Shown here: in pieces, positions 25,790 to 35,356 of the stretch
Layout of the letters: every line of letters starts with the position of its first letter
Numbering within the stretch: position 1 is the first letter of the stretch
Assembly (NCBI GenBank): GCA_019509785.1
Contig: JAEKLQ010000022.1
Span: 62,001-126,000 of the forward strand
Direction: 5' to 3'
Length of the DNA: 64,000 nt
Source: Fibrobacterota bacterium
GTDB lineage: Bacteria > Fibrobacterota > Fibrobacteria > UBA11236
Notes under the pieces: generated by a model
Seen by the model: the letters and a program-made list of their open reading frames with translations, nothing else
What the model was told of the DNA's origin: nothing
Databases searched by the model: none
Translations under genes and position numbers: made by a program

Positions 25790-27136
25790 TTACAGCGGTT
25801 GTATCCCCGGATTGGGAATCCGGTACAGGGCGCTATACTGGTTGTTGGCAAAGGTTCTCCAGACGATCGGAGTGTTGCAAGTGCCGAAACCCCAATCGCC
25901 GTCCGAACCGGAACCCAGCTTGCAGGACGCGGTGCCGGGATGATCGATCCGGAATTGGGCGTCTACGAAGGCCCCGATGATGTAGGGCCTTAGATCCTTG
26001 TTGGGGTCCCCGTGGGCGGCTCGCAATTCGGTGGGAGTCCTCCCGACATTGCAGTCGATATCGCCCATGGAAATCGGGGTTCCCGCGTCGTTCGAGATGT
26101 TGTAAGAGCTGCCGCAGCGGCTTCCCGATTCCCGATCGCCCGACATAAACCCGATCACGCCCGCGCGGTCCGGAACGGTGTTCGAGGTGACCTTGCCGAG
26201 CGAGATGGCTTGCGTGAAGCGGGAGGGAGCGCTGGAGGGATCATCGTTCACGAGCTCTCCGACCACTCCCCCTACCGGTCCGTATCCCGTGACGGGCCCG
26301 GCGCAATTGATGTCCTGGATGATCGCGCCTACGGCGAATCCCACCAGGCCGCCGGCCTGGAGTTCGCTCGCGATACCAGGCTTGGTCGGAGTCACGTTGA
26401 CGTTCGTGAAGATTTCCTGGATTTTCACCCGGGGATCGGTACTGCTGATCTGGCCGGCGCCGCGGATCTCGCCCACGAACCCGCCGGCGGTGTAGGCCGA
26501 CCCCTTCACGGTTCCCGTGGCGTAGCACCGGTAGATCTCGGAGTAATCCGCGGCCGTGCCTACGGCGAGGCCCAAGGAGTACCCGAAGTCATTGGAATTG
26601 CTCGAGCCCGATAGCGTTCCCGTGACGTAGCTGTCGGTCAGTATGGTATTGATCATGTATCCGACGATGGCCCCGGAAATGGAGCCCGCCGTGATATTGA
26701 CGTTGGCGAGCTGGACCTTGCTCAGGATGGCGCCGTTGGCCGCGGAAAAGAGGCCCTGGTAAAACGCGTTACCGCCGTTGATGCGCAAACCGGTGATGGT
26801 GAACGTGTTCCCATTGAAGGTTCCGTGGAACGGGTTGGATGAGGAACCGATGGGAATGAAAGCGGCATCCGACGAGGTCATGGTGATATTCGCCCGCAAC
26901 CGATAGTTTCCCGAAACGGTCATGCGCCTCAAATCGGAGAGGTTCCAGATGTCCGAGACCTGTTGGGTCGATCCCCGGGCCGCGACGGCCAAGGTATTGG
27001 TTTCCTGCGACTCCAACGGGGCTTCCCGCAAGCAGCCCTGGAGACCGAGCCCCAGCCCTAGCCCCATGAGGGCGATAGGCGCCCATCCGCCATGAAATCC
27101 CGCGCCTTTGGAGTCGTTCCGCCTCTTCGTATCCAT
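25790..27136 (-). CDS. GLUG-motif lipoprotein
   Basis: A 448-residue predicted lipoprotein (WAPIALMGLGLGLGLQGC is the lipobox). After the linker, ISDIWNLSDLRRM-like residues (SDIWNLSDLRRMTVSGNYRL) and a run of GLUG-type repeats follow: GLFSAANGAILSKVQLANVNI, GAIVGYMINTILTDSYVTGTL, GGFVGEIRGAGQIS, GGLVGFAVGAIIQDINCAGPV and GGVVGELVNDDPSSAP. Each repeat is a beta turn of a right-handed solenoid, typical of surface adhesins and IgA-peptidase-like proteins and very common in Fibrobacter. The C-terminal domain holds four Cys and ends WRTFANNQYSALYRI. The start at 27136 is set by the Lys/Arg-rich signal. A 1570-codon open frame that continues upstream is antisense to uvrA and is not coding. Confidence 0.82.
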   Translation of the reverse strand: MDTKRRNDSKGAGFHGGWAPIALMGLGLGLGLQGCLREAPLESQETNTLAVAARGSTQQVSDIWNLSDLRRMTVSGNYRLRANITMTSSDAAFIPIGSSSNPFHGTFNGNTFTITGLRINGGNAFYQGLFSAANGAILSKVQLANVNITAGSISGAIVGYMINTILTDSYVTGTLSGSSNSNDFGYSLGLAVGTAADYSEIYRCYATGTVKGSAYTAGGFVGEIRGAGQISSTDPRVKIQEIFTNVNVTPTKPGIASELQAGGLVGFAVGAIIQDINCAGPVTGYGPVGGVVGELVNDDPSSAPSRFTQAISLGKVTSNTVPDRAGVIGFMSGDRESGSRCGSSYNISNDAGTPISMGDIDCNVGRTPTELRAAHGDPNKDLRPYIIGAFVDAQFRIDHPGTASCKLGSGSDGDWGFGTCNTPIVWRTFANNQYSALYRIPNPGIQPL

Positions 27137-27355
27137 TATCGACACCCCTTTTTTAGCGTAAGGCTTGGTTTCGCTTACGATGCAGGTTGGATGTTGCTGG
27201 CGATTCGTTTGCTTCAACCCTTCTGGATTCAGGGAGGGTGGTAGCCGCTTCGCCGTCCTGTTCCGCAGTGGGGTGGTTGAGGGGGAGAGCCACCCTTTCG
27301 CTGCACAAATTTTCACTATCTTTCCCAAGACACCTTCGTTTGGGTTCTTATCTCT

Positions 27356-30300
27356 ATGGCTGACAACTACATCCGCGTCCGGGGCGCCAAAGCCCATAAC
27401 CTGAAGAACGTCAACGTCGACATCCCCAAGGACAAGCTGGTGGTCATCACCGGGCTCTCCGGTTCCGGGAAATCGTCGCTCGCCTTCGACACCATCTATG
27501 CCGAGGGTCAGCGCCGCTACGTCGAATCGCTTTCGGCCTACGCCCGCCAGTTCCTGGGGCTGATGGAAAAGCCGGACGTCGATTTGATCGAAGGGCTCTC
27601 GCCCGCCATCAGCATCGATCAGAAATCCTCGGGCCATAACCCCCGTTCGACGGTGGGCACCATCACCGAGGTTTACGACTACCTCCGCCTGCTCTACGCG
27701 CGCGTGGGCCATGCGCGCAGCCCGGCCTCGGGCAAGCGCCTCAAGAGCCAGACCGTGCAGGAAATCGTGGACGCCATCCTGGCGCTGCCGCATCGGAAGA
27801 GCAAGGACAAGAAGGACGCGAAGGCGGCGGAAGGAAAAACCCTCGCCGACGAAGTGAAGATCATGCTCCTGGCGCCCTTGGTGAAGGATCGCAAGGGCAC
27901 CTACGAGGAATTGTTCGAGCGCTACCTGGCCCAGGGCTTCGTGCGCGCCCGCGTGGACGGGCAGGTGTACCAGCTCGAAGAGAAGATCAAGCTCGATCGC
28001 TACGTGAAGCACAACATCGAATTGGTGGTGGATCGCCTGATCATCAAGCCGGATACGCGGCAGAACGCGGAGGCGGTGAAACGCCTGACCGATTCGGTGG
28101 AGATAACGCTCAATCTGGGCGAGCGCGAGATGCTGGTGAACCTGTTGGACGAGAAGGAGGACGTGTTCTTCTCGGAACGCCTGGTCGATCCCGCCACCGG
28201 CCAATCCTTCGCCGAGATCGAGCCGCATTCCTTCTCCTTCAATTCGCCCCATGGCGCCTGCCCGGCCTGCAACGGCCTTGGCTTCATCAAGGAAGTGGAC
28301 ACCCGCGCGGTGTTCGATCCCGAGCTGTCCATCAACGACGGCGGCATCCTTCCCTGGGCCCGCTCCGCGGACAACGAGGCCTCCTGGCCCATGCAATTGC
28401 TCAAGCAAATCTCCAAGTCCGAGGGCTTCTCGCTGGACATGCCTATCAAGAACCTGTCGAAGAAGGCCGTTGACATCATCCTCAACGGCACCGGCGAAGC
28501 CCGCTATAAGGTGAAATGGGGCGGGGACGGATCGAATACCTGGGCCGCCCGCTTCGAAGGCGTGATCAGCAGCCTTAAGCGCCGTTACGAGCAGACCGAT
28601 TCCGATTTCGTCCGCCGCGAGATCGAAGAGTACATGGACGACAAGCCTTGCGGGACCTGCAAGGGCCTGCGCCTCAAGTCGGAAGCCTATACCGTCACCA
28701 TCCGCGGCCTGAACATCGCCGATCTCGGCGAGATGTCCATCCAGGACGCCTACGATTGGACCCGGGCCCTGCAAGAGGCCCGCCCTCCCGCCGAGGCCGC
28801 CGATTCCTGCCTGTACCGCTTCTTCAAGATCCCGAAAATCGATCCGACCGAAGATGATCTGGGCGAGAACGAAAGGATCATCGCCAAGCAGGTCTTCAAG
28901 GAAATCCTCGCCAGGCTGACTTTCTTGGTCAGCGTGGGCCTCAACTACCTTAGCCTCAGCCGCAGCGCCCGCACCCTGTCGGGGGGCGAATCGCAGCGCA
29001 TCCGCCTGGCCTCGCAAATCGGGACCGGCCTTTCCGGCGTGCTCTACGTGCTGGACGAGCCCTCCATCGGCCTGCATCAGCGTGACAACGATCGGCTGCT
29101 GACGACGTTGAAGCGCCTTCGGGATCTGGGGAATACCGTCCTCGTGGTCGAGCATGATGCGGACACCATCCGGGACGCGGATTGGGTGATCGACATCGGG
29201 CCGGGGGCCGGCGAGCATGGAGGCCGGGTGGTCTTCAACGGGTTGCCCGCGGATCTGATCGCATCGGGCAATACCGATACGGGGGCCTTCCTTTCCGGCA
29301 AGCGACGCATCGACCGCGACGAGATCCTGGAAGAGATCCGGGGGCTGGGGATACGCTTCGCGGAAGGCCGCAGCGATAAGACCCTGAAGCTGATCGGGGC
29401 CGGGCACAACAACCTGAAGAACGTGGATCTGGAAATCCCCCTGGGCCGCTTCCTTTCGGTCACCGGCGTTTCCGGCTCGGGCAAATCCTCCCTGATCAAC
29501 GACGTGCTCTCGCGAGTATTGGCCAAGGAACTGCATGGCGCCAAGGCGAGGCCGGGGGTCTTCAAGTCCATTAAGGGCCTGGAGCATATCGACAAGGCCA
29601 TCGTCATCGATCAGTCGCCCATCGGGCGCACGCCCCGATCCAATCCGGCCACTTATACGGGCTTGTTCACCGAGATCCGCAATCTCTTCGCGATGACGCA
29701 GGAGTCCAAGGTGCGCGGCTACAAGCCGGGCCGCTTCAGCTTCAACGTGAAGGGCGGGCGCTGCGAGAATTGCGAAGGCGACGGGCTCATCCGCATCGAG
29801 ATGCAATTCCTGCCGGACGTGTACGTGACCTGCGAAGTTTGCAAGGGGAAGCGTTACAACCGCGACACCTTGCAAATCGATTACAAGGGCAAGAACGTCG
29901 CCGACGTGCTGAACATGACGGTGGAAGAGGGCTACGAGTTCTTCAAGAACCTTCCCGCGCTTTCCAACAAGCTGAAGACCTTGCTGGACGTCGGGCTGGG
30001 TTATATCCGCCTGGGGCAATCGGCCACCACCCTTTCGGGCGGCGAATCCCAACGCCTCAAACTCTCCTCGGAACTGTCCCGCCGTTCCACCGGCCGCACC
30101 TTCTATATCCTCGACGAGCCCTCCACGGGACTTCACTTCGAGGACGTGCGTAAGCTGCTGGTGGTGTTGCATTCGCTGGTGGCCCAGGGGAATACCGTCC
30201 TCGTCATCGAGCATAACCTCGACATCATCAAGAATTCCGATTGGGTCGTGGATTTGGGCCCTGAGGGCGGCGAAGCCGGCGGACGCATCATCGCCCAGGG

Positions 30301-30607
30301 CACGGTGGAACAGGTAGCCGCCGTGACGGGATCGTATACCGGCGAGTGGCTGCGGAAGCTGGCGGAGATCGAAAAAGCCTTGCCGCATGCGCGGCAGCCG
30401 CGGGCTAAAACGGCCTCGCCTGCGGGGGGACCGGCCGGTTCGAAACCGGGCCAAGCGAACGGGTCCGCCAGGAACCCTTCGGCGCCGGACAATGGGAGCC
30501 AAGCGACGGGCGAACCGAAAATCCCAGAAGTATTCCGCGCCAAGCCCGGGAAAGAAGAAGAGACGCCCAAACGCCGGGGGCGTCCGCCGAAGACGGTCCG
30601 TGTCTGA
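27356..30607 (+). CDS. uvrA: UvrABC nucleotide-excision repair subunit A
   Basis: A 1083-residue UvrA, the DNA-damage-scanning ATPase of nucleotide excision repair. Both ABC modules are present: Walker [14 protein letters not shown] and [14 protein letters not shown], and signatures [16 protein letters not shown] and [15 protein letters not shown] with their Walker B strands ([24 protein letters not shown]). The C-terminal zinc module is intact (CENCEGDG ... [10 protein letters not shown]). The first zinc module keeps only its second pair ([10 protein letters not shown]); the usual leading C-x-x-C is replaced by VDPATGQSF. After the conserved end there is a ~75-residue low-complexity Pro/Gly/Ala tail ending [13 protein letters not shown], an AT-hook-like motif. 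No strong ribosome site precedes the ATG. The next gene overlaps its stop. Confidence 0.97.
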   Translation: MADNYIRVRGAKAHNLKNVNVDIPKDKLVVITGLSGSGKSSLAFDTIYAEGQRRYVESLSAYARQFLGLMEKPDVDLIEGLSPAISIDQKSSGHNPRSTVGTITEVYDYLRLLYARVGHARSPASGKRLKSQTVQEIVDAILALPHRKSKDKKDAKAAEGKTLADEVKIMLLAPLVKDRKGTYEELFERYLAQGFVRARVDGQVYQLEEKIKLDRYVKHNIELVVDRLIIKPDTRQNAEAVKRLTDSVEITLNLGEREMLVNLLDEKEDVFFSERLVDPATGQSFAEIEPHSFSFNSPHGACPACNGLGFIKEVDTRAVFDPELSINDGGILPWARSADNEASWPMQLLKQISKSEGFSLDMPIKNLSKKAVDIILNGTGEARYKVKWGGDGSNTWAARFEGVISSLKRRYEQTDSDFVRREIEEYMDDKPCGTCKGLRLKSEAYTVTIRGLNIADLGEMSIQDAYDWTRALQEARPPAEAADSCLYRFFKIPKIDPTEDDLGENERIIAKQVFKEILARLTFLVSVGLNYLSLSRSARTLSGGESQRIRLASQIGTGLSGVLYVLDEPSIGLHQRDNDRLLTTLKRLRDLGNTVLVVEHDADTIRDADWVIDIGPGAGEHGGRVVFNGLPADLIASGNTDTGAFLSGKRRIDRDEILEEIRGLGIRFAEGRSDKTLKLIGAGHNNLKNVDLEIPLGRFLSVTGVSGSGKSSLINDVLSRVLAKELHGAKARPGVFKSIKGLEHIDKAIVIDQSPIGRTPRSNPATYTGLFTEIRNLFAMTQESKVRGYKPGRFSFNVKGGRCENCEGDGLIRIEMQFLPDVYVTCEVCKGKRYNRDTLQIDYKGKNVADVLNMTVEEGYEFFKNLPALSNKLKTLLDVGLGYIRLGQSATTLSGGESQRLKLSSELSRRSTGRTFYILDEPSTGLHFEDVRKLLVVLHSLVAQGNTVLVIEHNLDIIKNSDWVVDLGPEGGEAGGRIIAQGTVEQVAAVTGSYTGEWLRKLAEIEKALPHARQPRAKTASPAGGPAGSKPGQANGSARNPSAPDNGSQATGEPKIPEVFRAKPGKEEETPKRRGRPPKTVRV

Positions 30608-31461
30608 TGCGCGTCGTCCCGCGAATCCCTCCTGATCGCGGCGGAGTCGCGCCTATTGCTTTAGCATCGTTTTTCCTCTGGGCCGGCCTCATTGCCGGTC
30701 ATGAACGGGCATGGGGCGCGTCGGCTCCTGCCGGTCCGGACCCGGTCCCACTCTCGGAAAAGGATCAGGGAGCTTGGCTCCCGCAAAGGCCCGATTTCAT
30801 GGGGATCGAATGGAAAGGGGACCTGGATTTTGGCCATGCTTTCAACGAATTGCAAGGCCTTTCGGGCGCGGAACTGGGCAAACGCAAATGCACGCGCGCA
30901 TGCGTTCTGGCCATCGACAGGAGTGCACCCCCGAGTCCTTTCGTGCTATGCAGCCGCGCCTGCCTGGAATCCGTCCTTCCGGAAAAATGGAAGTCCGCTT
31001 GGAAGAGCGCCCTCCCCGGCGCGTATCGGACCGATGTAAAGCCGATTTCCTACTCCTTCTCGGAATCCCTTAAGTTTTTCCCGGACTCGGTCGTTTCCAC
31101 CATCGATACGACTTGGACCACGTGTTCGTCGATCGATACCGCCAAGAACCGGATCAGGGGCGCTTTCGATGCGCTCAACCAATTCGAACTTTCGAAATCG
31201 GTGCGGGACGTTTATCATGGCTGGCGGGTCGGCCGCGACACCTTATATCTGGCCGCTGGCGTAAGGAGAACGACTACCGCCTACCCGCCCACCCATCGTT
31301 TCCGTCCCCGGTACGATCGGGATACCGCTGCTTTGCCCGATGTCGGCCTACGATTCCAGATGTCGCAACGACACTTGAATGCCCAAGGCGGATTGGAATC
31401 CGGAAGAGTCCTGGTCCTTCCGGGCAAGACCTGGCGCGAGCCTGTCTATCGCGGCTTGTAA
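30607..31461 (+). CDS. Exported protein of unknown function, coupled to uvrA
   Basis: A 284-residue protein with an N-terminal hydrophobic segment (PIALASFFLWAGLIAGHERAWGASA) that looks like a signal peptide. The mature part has an early Cys pair region (RKCTRACVLAI ... FVLCSRACLESVLP), a C-x3-C arrangement repeated twice, and a later single Cys (TTCSSID); the rest is charged alpha/beta with WRVGRDTLYLAAGVRRTTTAY. I do not recognise a family. Its ATG shares the A of uvrA's TGA (TGATG), which suggests coupled translation, though an exported protein has no obvious link to excision repair. Confidence 0.65.
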   Translation: MRVVPRIPPDRGGVAPIALASFFLWAGLIAGHERAWGASAPAGPDPVPLSEKDQGAWLPQRPDFMGIEWKGDLDFGHAFNELQGLSGAELGKRKCTRACVLAIDRSAPPSPFVLCSRACLESVLPEKWKSAWKSALPGAYRTDVKPISYSFSESLKFFPDSVVSTIDTTWTTCSSIDTAKNRIRGAFDALNQFELSKSVRDVYHGWRVGRDTLYLAAGVRRTTTAYPPTHRFRPRYDRDTAALPDVGLRFQMSQRHLNAQGGLESGRVLVLPGKTWREPVYRGL

Positions 31462-31526
31462 GCCTTGGAGCGGTGGTTGGGGGCCTGCTATCGGCGCCTT
31501 CCGCATAGGATTGCGAGTTTTCGGTT

Positions 31527-31612
31527 GGGCGGCAACCCCGTCATCCCGTTGCTCCGCCCTTAAAGCAACTTCATCTTTCCCATTTTTCCCAAGGCGGGAT
31601 TGGGTTCCCGCC
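31527..31612 (+). other. Two stem-loops in the gap after the uvrA operon
   Basis: The 251-bp gap from 31462 to 31712 has no gene. It holds a long stem (GGGCGG and CAAC at 31527-31536 pairing with GTTG and CCGCCC at 31548-31559, with two unpaired bases) and a second perfect 7-bp stem (GGCGGGA 31593-31599 with TCCCGCC 31606-31612). Neither is followed by a good T-run, so I call them only possible transcript-end structures. Confidence 0.4.
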
Positions 31613-31712
31613 TCAATCATCGCCGCTTCCTCATGGCCGATGCGATTTTTCTGGAACCATCCGACCCGACCCGATACCATCTAATGCTCAACCATTGCAT
31701 GGGAGGGTTCGC

Positions 31713-32651
31713 ATGGAATTTCGAGGGAAGCCGTTACGGATAGTACATATGGCAATTTGCGGCCTTGCGTGCATGGCGGTTTTGCCGGGATGCATCGCCG
31801 GGCCGGAAGCGGTCCAATCGGGAACGGATTCCGATAACCATTTAGCCTTGAGCGCTTCGATCTCCAATCCCGGCCCGGCTTCCAAATCCTGCCCCAAGAC
31901 TTCCCTGCGGCAATGCGAAGATGGCTTTCTCCCCTTGGAAGCGGACGCATGCGTGCGCCGACTGGTTTCGGAACCTTGGGATGCTTTCGATGCGGGCCTA
32001 TGGCGAGGCGATGGCGATCAGAGGGTTGTGAACGGGAATTTCACCGCTGCGGAAGGGGCCGAATCGGCGACGGCGGATTGGCTGGCGGGGAAGGAAGGCG
32101 CGCTTTCTGATACCCGTACGCTCCGCTTCTCCAACCAATTGGCCATGGACGAAAGCGTGGCATTCGATTCCTCGCTTCGCGAAGGCTTGTTTTTCCTGTC
32201 GGGAGATTCGGATGCGTCGTTCTCGAATTACCTCTTCGTATCGATCCAGTATTCCCGCGCCCAGCGCAGGGTTTTGCTGGAATCGTTCGGGGCCAGCGAC
32301 GGCGTCGAATTCGATAATGTCGTGGAAGCGCCCTGGAATCCCGCCCCCCGCGCGCCCCTCTCGCTGCAGACGGAAGCCGCTCCCGGATTCTACCGAGTAC
32401 TATTGGACGGGATGCTGGCCGACAGCATCCCTGTATCGAAGCCATTGGCCTGCATTACCGTGGCCGAAGTCGGCGTCCAATCCGGGGAATTCGGGCGCTT
32501 CGGTTTAATCGACAACACTACCATCGAAATGGTCATGCCGCTTGCGGCGGCCGCCCCCGGACATAAAGGACGACCCGGCCTCCGGAATTGCCGTCGCCAC
32601 CACGGCGACGCGATCCATCGGAAGGATTGGAGACGGAAGGCCCGGTTCTAG
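31713..32651 (+). CDS. Predicted lipoprotein of unknown function
   Basis: A 312-residue predicted lipoprotein with lipobox ACMAVLPGC near residue 27. A Cys-containing linker (KSCPKTSLRQCEDGFLPLEADAC) follows. The main domain, residues ~85-280, reads as a beta-rich lectin or concanavalin-like sandwich (WDAFDAGLWRGDGDQRVVNG ... LFVSIQYSRAQRRVLLESFG ... CITVAEVGVQSGEFGRFGLIDNTTIEMV). The tail is Arg/His-rich and overlaps the end of the antiporter gene by 4 bp. The ATG at 31713 is chosen because GGGAGGG lies 5 nt upstream; a TTG six codons earlier lacks one. No family assignment. Confidence 0.65.
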   Translation: MEFRGKPLRIVHMAICGLACMAVLPGCIAGPEAVQSGTDSDNHLALSASISNPGPASKSCPKTSLRQCEDGFLPLEADACVRRLVSEPWDAFDAGLWRGDGDQRVVNGNFTAAEGAESATADWLAGKEGALSDTRTLRFSNQLAMDESVAFDSSLREGLFFLSGDSDASFSNYLFVSIQYSRAQRRVLLESFGASDGVEFDNVVEAPWNPAPRAPLSLQTEAAPGFYRVLLDGMLADSIPVSKPLACITVAEVGVQSGEFGRFGLIDNTTIEMVMPLAAAAPGHKGRPGLRNCRRHHGDAIHRKDWRRKARF

Positions 32652-34225
32652 GCCTCCGGGGCGGGCCGCACCCGCGCTTCCGCGGTCAACTCCAATAGAT
32701 CAATCTCCTCTTCCACTACGTGGAAGGCATCGTCGCCGATCACGTCGCGAGCCCGCAGGTCGCGAAGCGATTCGCGTTGGGATTGCACGGCCAGCCTTTG
32801 CAGCCCCGGCAGATCCTGGCCCGCGCCCTGGGTCGATGGTTCCGAGCCGGCGGCCTCTTCCAGCAGGCGGGCCCGGTACTCGCTTTTCAGCAAGGCGGCT
32901 TCCGGTGAATCGCCTCCGCGTTCTTGCAAAACGCGCAGCGCCGCTTGCGCGGTCTCGGCCCGCGCGACGGCGATCTCGCGATCCACGGAGCCGTCGTCGT
33001 GCAATTTCAGCAGGCGCATCAATGGCGGTAGGGTGAGGCCTTGCAGCACCAAGGTGAAGAGGACAACCGAAAAGGCCGAGAAGACGATGAGATCGCGGAA
33101 GGGAAAGCCGGTCGGGCCATCGGGAAGGGCCAGGGCGGTGGCCAAGGTAACGATACCGCGCATGCCGCACCACGAGGCCAAGGCCGCGTTCCGGAAGGTG
33201 GGCATGAGCTCCGGGTCCCTGGGGCCGAAGCGCATCCGCTTCCAGCGAACTACGCCTACGAATACCGGCGCCCAGACGAGGCGTACCAGCACCGCGGCGG
33301 CGCATACCGCGCCCGCGCACGCGGCATAGGACCCCCACTCGCGGCCATGCATGCGCGAAACGATGCCGCGCAATTGCAGGCCGATAAGCACGAAGGCCAG
33401 TACGTTGAGCACCAGCACCGCCACGTCCCACACGACATAGGACGCGATGCGATGATGCGCATCGGTCCGCCCGCCGATCTGCCGCGCCAGGGTCATGGCG
33501 AAGGCGACCATGGTGATGATGGGGGAGAGGCCCAGCCGATCGGCGATGAGCCACACCGCGAAGGTCCCGACGAATTGCAGCAGCACGCTGATGGGGATGT
33601 CGCGCACTCGCCCCGCCAGCAGGATCTGGAGGCGCGCGAGCGCCCAGCCAACTGCCAAGCCCCCGCCGCAGGACAAGAGCAAGAGAGGCGCGACCTTCCA
33701 GGCGGAGAAGCTGCCGGTAAGGGCGGCTCCCACGGATAAGCGGTAGATGAGCAGGGCGGTGGCATCGTTGAAAAGGCTCTCGCCTTCGAGGATGACCATC
33801 AGGCGATGGGGCGGGCGTAACCTGCGTAGTACGGCCGCGGCCGCCGAAGCGTCGGGCGGCGCGACGATGGCCCCCAGGGCGATGGCCGGGGCCCAGCCCA
33901 TGCCGGGAACCGCCAGGCGCGCGGCCCAGGCCACCGCGGCGACGGTCACGATCACCAGCACGATAGCCAGGCCGACGACGGAAACCAGGTTGCGCTTGAG
34001 GTCGCGGGGGGAGGCATCGTAGGCCGCATCCAGCAAGGTCGGCGCGACGAAGAGGGCCAAGGCCAGATCGGGCTGCAGGATAATGCCCGGACCGCCGGGG
34101 ATGAGGGCGATGAGGGCGCCGGCCAAGGCCAAGAGGGCGGGATATGGCACGCCGAGGCGATCGGACCAGATCGCGAACAGGGCGCCGGCGAAGAGAAGGA
34201 CGAGGACGATTTCGAATAGGGCCAT
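32648..34225 (-). CDS. CPA1-family Na+(or K+)/H+ antiporter
   Basis: A 525-residue inner-membrane antiporter with about 12 predicted helices. The NhaP/YjcE-type signature is clear: the GAIVAPPDASAAAAVLRRLRPP helix, with the paired Pro-Asp of the transport site, then VILEGESLFNDATALLIYRLSV, containing the conserved E-G-E-S-L-x-N-D-A motif. Later helices include GMRGIVTLATALALP, another conserved stretch. A ~130-residue cytosolic helical tail follows (HDDGSVDREIAVARAETAQAALRVLQ ... VVEEEIDLLELTAEARV). Physiological role: cytosolic pH and salt homeostasis. The start at 34225 leads straight into the first helix; an open frame 21 codons longer has no support. Confidence 0.92.
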   Translation of the reverse strand: MALFEIVLVLLFAGALFAIWSDRLGVPYPALLALAGALIALIPGGPGIILQPDLALALFVAPTLLDAAYDASPRDLKRNLVSVVGLAIVLVIVTVAAVAWAARLAVPGMGWAPAIALGAIVAPPDASAAAAVLRRLRPPHRLMVILEGESLFNDATALLIYRLSVGAALTGSFSAWKVAPLLLLSCGGGLAVGWALARLQILLAGRVRDIPISVLLQFVGTFAVWLIADRLGLSPIITMVAFAMTLARQIGGRTDAHHRIASYVVWDVAVLVLNVLAFVLIGLQLRGIVSRMHGREWGSYAACAGAVCAAAVLVRLVWAPVFVGVVRWKRMRFGPRDPELMPTFRNAALASWCGMRGIVTLATALALPDGPTGFPFRDLIVFSAFSVVLFTLVLQGLTLPPLMRLLKLHDDGSVDREIAVARAETAQAALRVLQERGGDSPEAALLKSEYRARLLEEAAGSEPSTQGAGQDLPGLQRLAVQSQRESLRDLRARDVIGDDAFHVVEEEIDLLELTAEARVRPAPEA

Positions 34226-34352
34226 GGACGTTTCCCGACCGTGGGGAAAATAGGTTTTGCGGATTCGATTTTGGGTTCTACCTTGCACGAAGGCGGTGGA
34301 TATCCGTTCCCCGTAGCCCTAAAGAACGGTAACCCCAGGTGAAGGAGAGTTT

Positions 34353-35339
34353 ATGCGTGGAAGCTTGAAGATAGGTTCCTGTCTCATCGCCATCCTGTCC
34401 CTCCCGGCGCTCGCCCGGGCCTTTTCCTCCGATTCCCTGCTGCTGGTCCGCATCGACCATTTGGGATCCGGCGGGGACACCCTGAATCATCAAGAATTTT
34501 CCTATTCCCTGGATAACCAGGGATTGTGGTATGAAACCGATGCCACCCGCAGGCATGATTCCGTGGTGACGACGGAGAAGAAGACTTACGACGCCACGGG
34601 GAGGGATATATTCGACACCCTCTTCGCCCTTCTCCCCGGCGGGACCGCCTATCGCCTTTCGACGCGATCGGAGTACGACGGGACGGGCCGCCCGGTCCAT
34701 GCCGTCCTCAAGTACAATGATTCGCTTCTGTACGATTACGGATACCAATACGACGCCTCGGGGAGGCTCTTGAAATGGACGATTGGCTTGTGGCCCCTCG
34801 ATTCGGCCGGCTCGTCCCTGATATCCGAATACGATTACGTCTACGATGCGCAGGGACGCTTGCAAACCCGGACCCTTACATCCAACGGCGCCTTGAAGGA
34901 AAACGTCAGCTATGTCTACGGCTCCGACGCCCGTCCCGCCTCCCGCCTGTCCTTGAAGGCCAATGGCGATACCATATACGCCAAGACATTCGCCTATGAC
35001 GGCGAGGGGAGATTGATCCGGGAAATCAGCGCATACGGAAACGATACCCTTGCGTTGCTCTACTCGGACGAACGAACCGAGTACGATGCCGACGGGAATG
35101 TGAAGACCAAGAAGCAGTACGATAAGAACGGGTACCTCATGTCCGCCGATGCGTATTCCTATGGGACGGTGCATGTCCCGGTCTCCCTGGCGCCCTTCCG
35201 ATCCAGGCGGCGTACCATCTTCCCGTCTCCTCTCGCGGATGGCCCCGTCCGCGATGCGCTGGGACGGCAGCTTCGGTCGCGTGGCGCCGGGGGAGCCTTC
35301 GCGTTCCGGCAATCCCCGGCCGGCCCCAGGATTCCGTAG
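34353..35339 (+). CDS. Exported YD-repeat (RHS-like) protein
   Basis: A 328-residue exported protein (signal IGSCLIAILSLPALARA). Six or more YD-type units follow, each a Tyr-containing strand then D-x-x-G-R: KTYDATGRDI, EYDGTGRPVHAV, YQYDASGRLLKW, YVYDAQGRLQTR, FAYDGEGRLIRE and EYDADGNVKTKK. These are the carbohydrate-binding repeats of RHS and teneurin shells, but the protein is far too short to form a toxin cocoon and has no C-terminal toxin domain. It may be a small surface protein. The last ~60 residues are Arg/Gly-rich and unlike the repeats. GAAGGAGAG precedes the ATG. The Fpg/Nei gene follows after 17 bp. Confidence 0.78.
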   Translation: MRGSLKIGSCLIAILSLPALARAFSSDSLLLVRIDHLGSGGDTLNHQEFSYSLDNQGLWYETDATRRHDSVVTTEKKTYDATGRDIFDTLFALLPGGTAYRLSTRSEYDGTGRPVHAVLKYNDSLLYDYGYQYDASGRLLKWTIGLWPLDSAGSSLISEYDYVYDAQGRLQTRTLTSNGALKENVSYVYGSDARPASRLSLKANGDTIYAKTFAYDGEGRLIREISAYGNDTLALLYSDERTEYDADGNVKTKKQYDKNGYLMSADAYSYGTVHVPVSLAPFRSRRRTIFPSPLADGPVRDALGRQLRSRGAGGAFAFRQSPAGPRIP

Positions 35340-35356
35340 GCCGCGGGAATCCGGGC

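Noticed and set aside
27200-27225. TGGCGA-N5-TTGCTT before uvrA, resembling a sigma-54 site
   Set aside because: The -24 half matches only 4 of 6 bases and would leave a leader of over 120 nt; sigma-54 control of uvrA is not expected.
27137-30502. A 1570-codon minus-strand open frame continuing upstream of the GLUG lipoprotein gene
   Set aside because: The extra ~1120 codons are antisense to uvrA and consist of His/Gly/Val-rich sequence with no family resemblance; the GLUG protein has its own signal peptide beginning at 27136.
34353-35339. RHS toxin system
   Set aside because: YD repeats are present but the protein is only 328 residues, lacks the RHS core and a toxin end, and has no immunity gene beside it.
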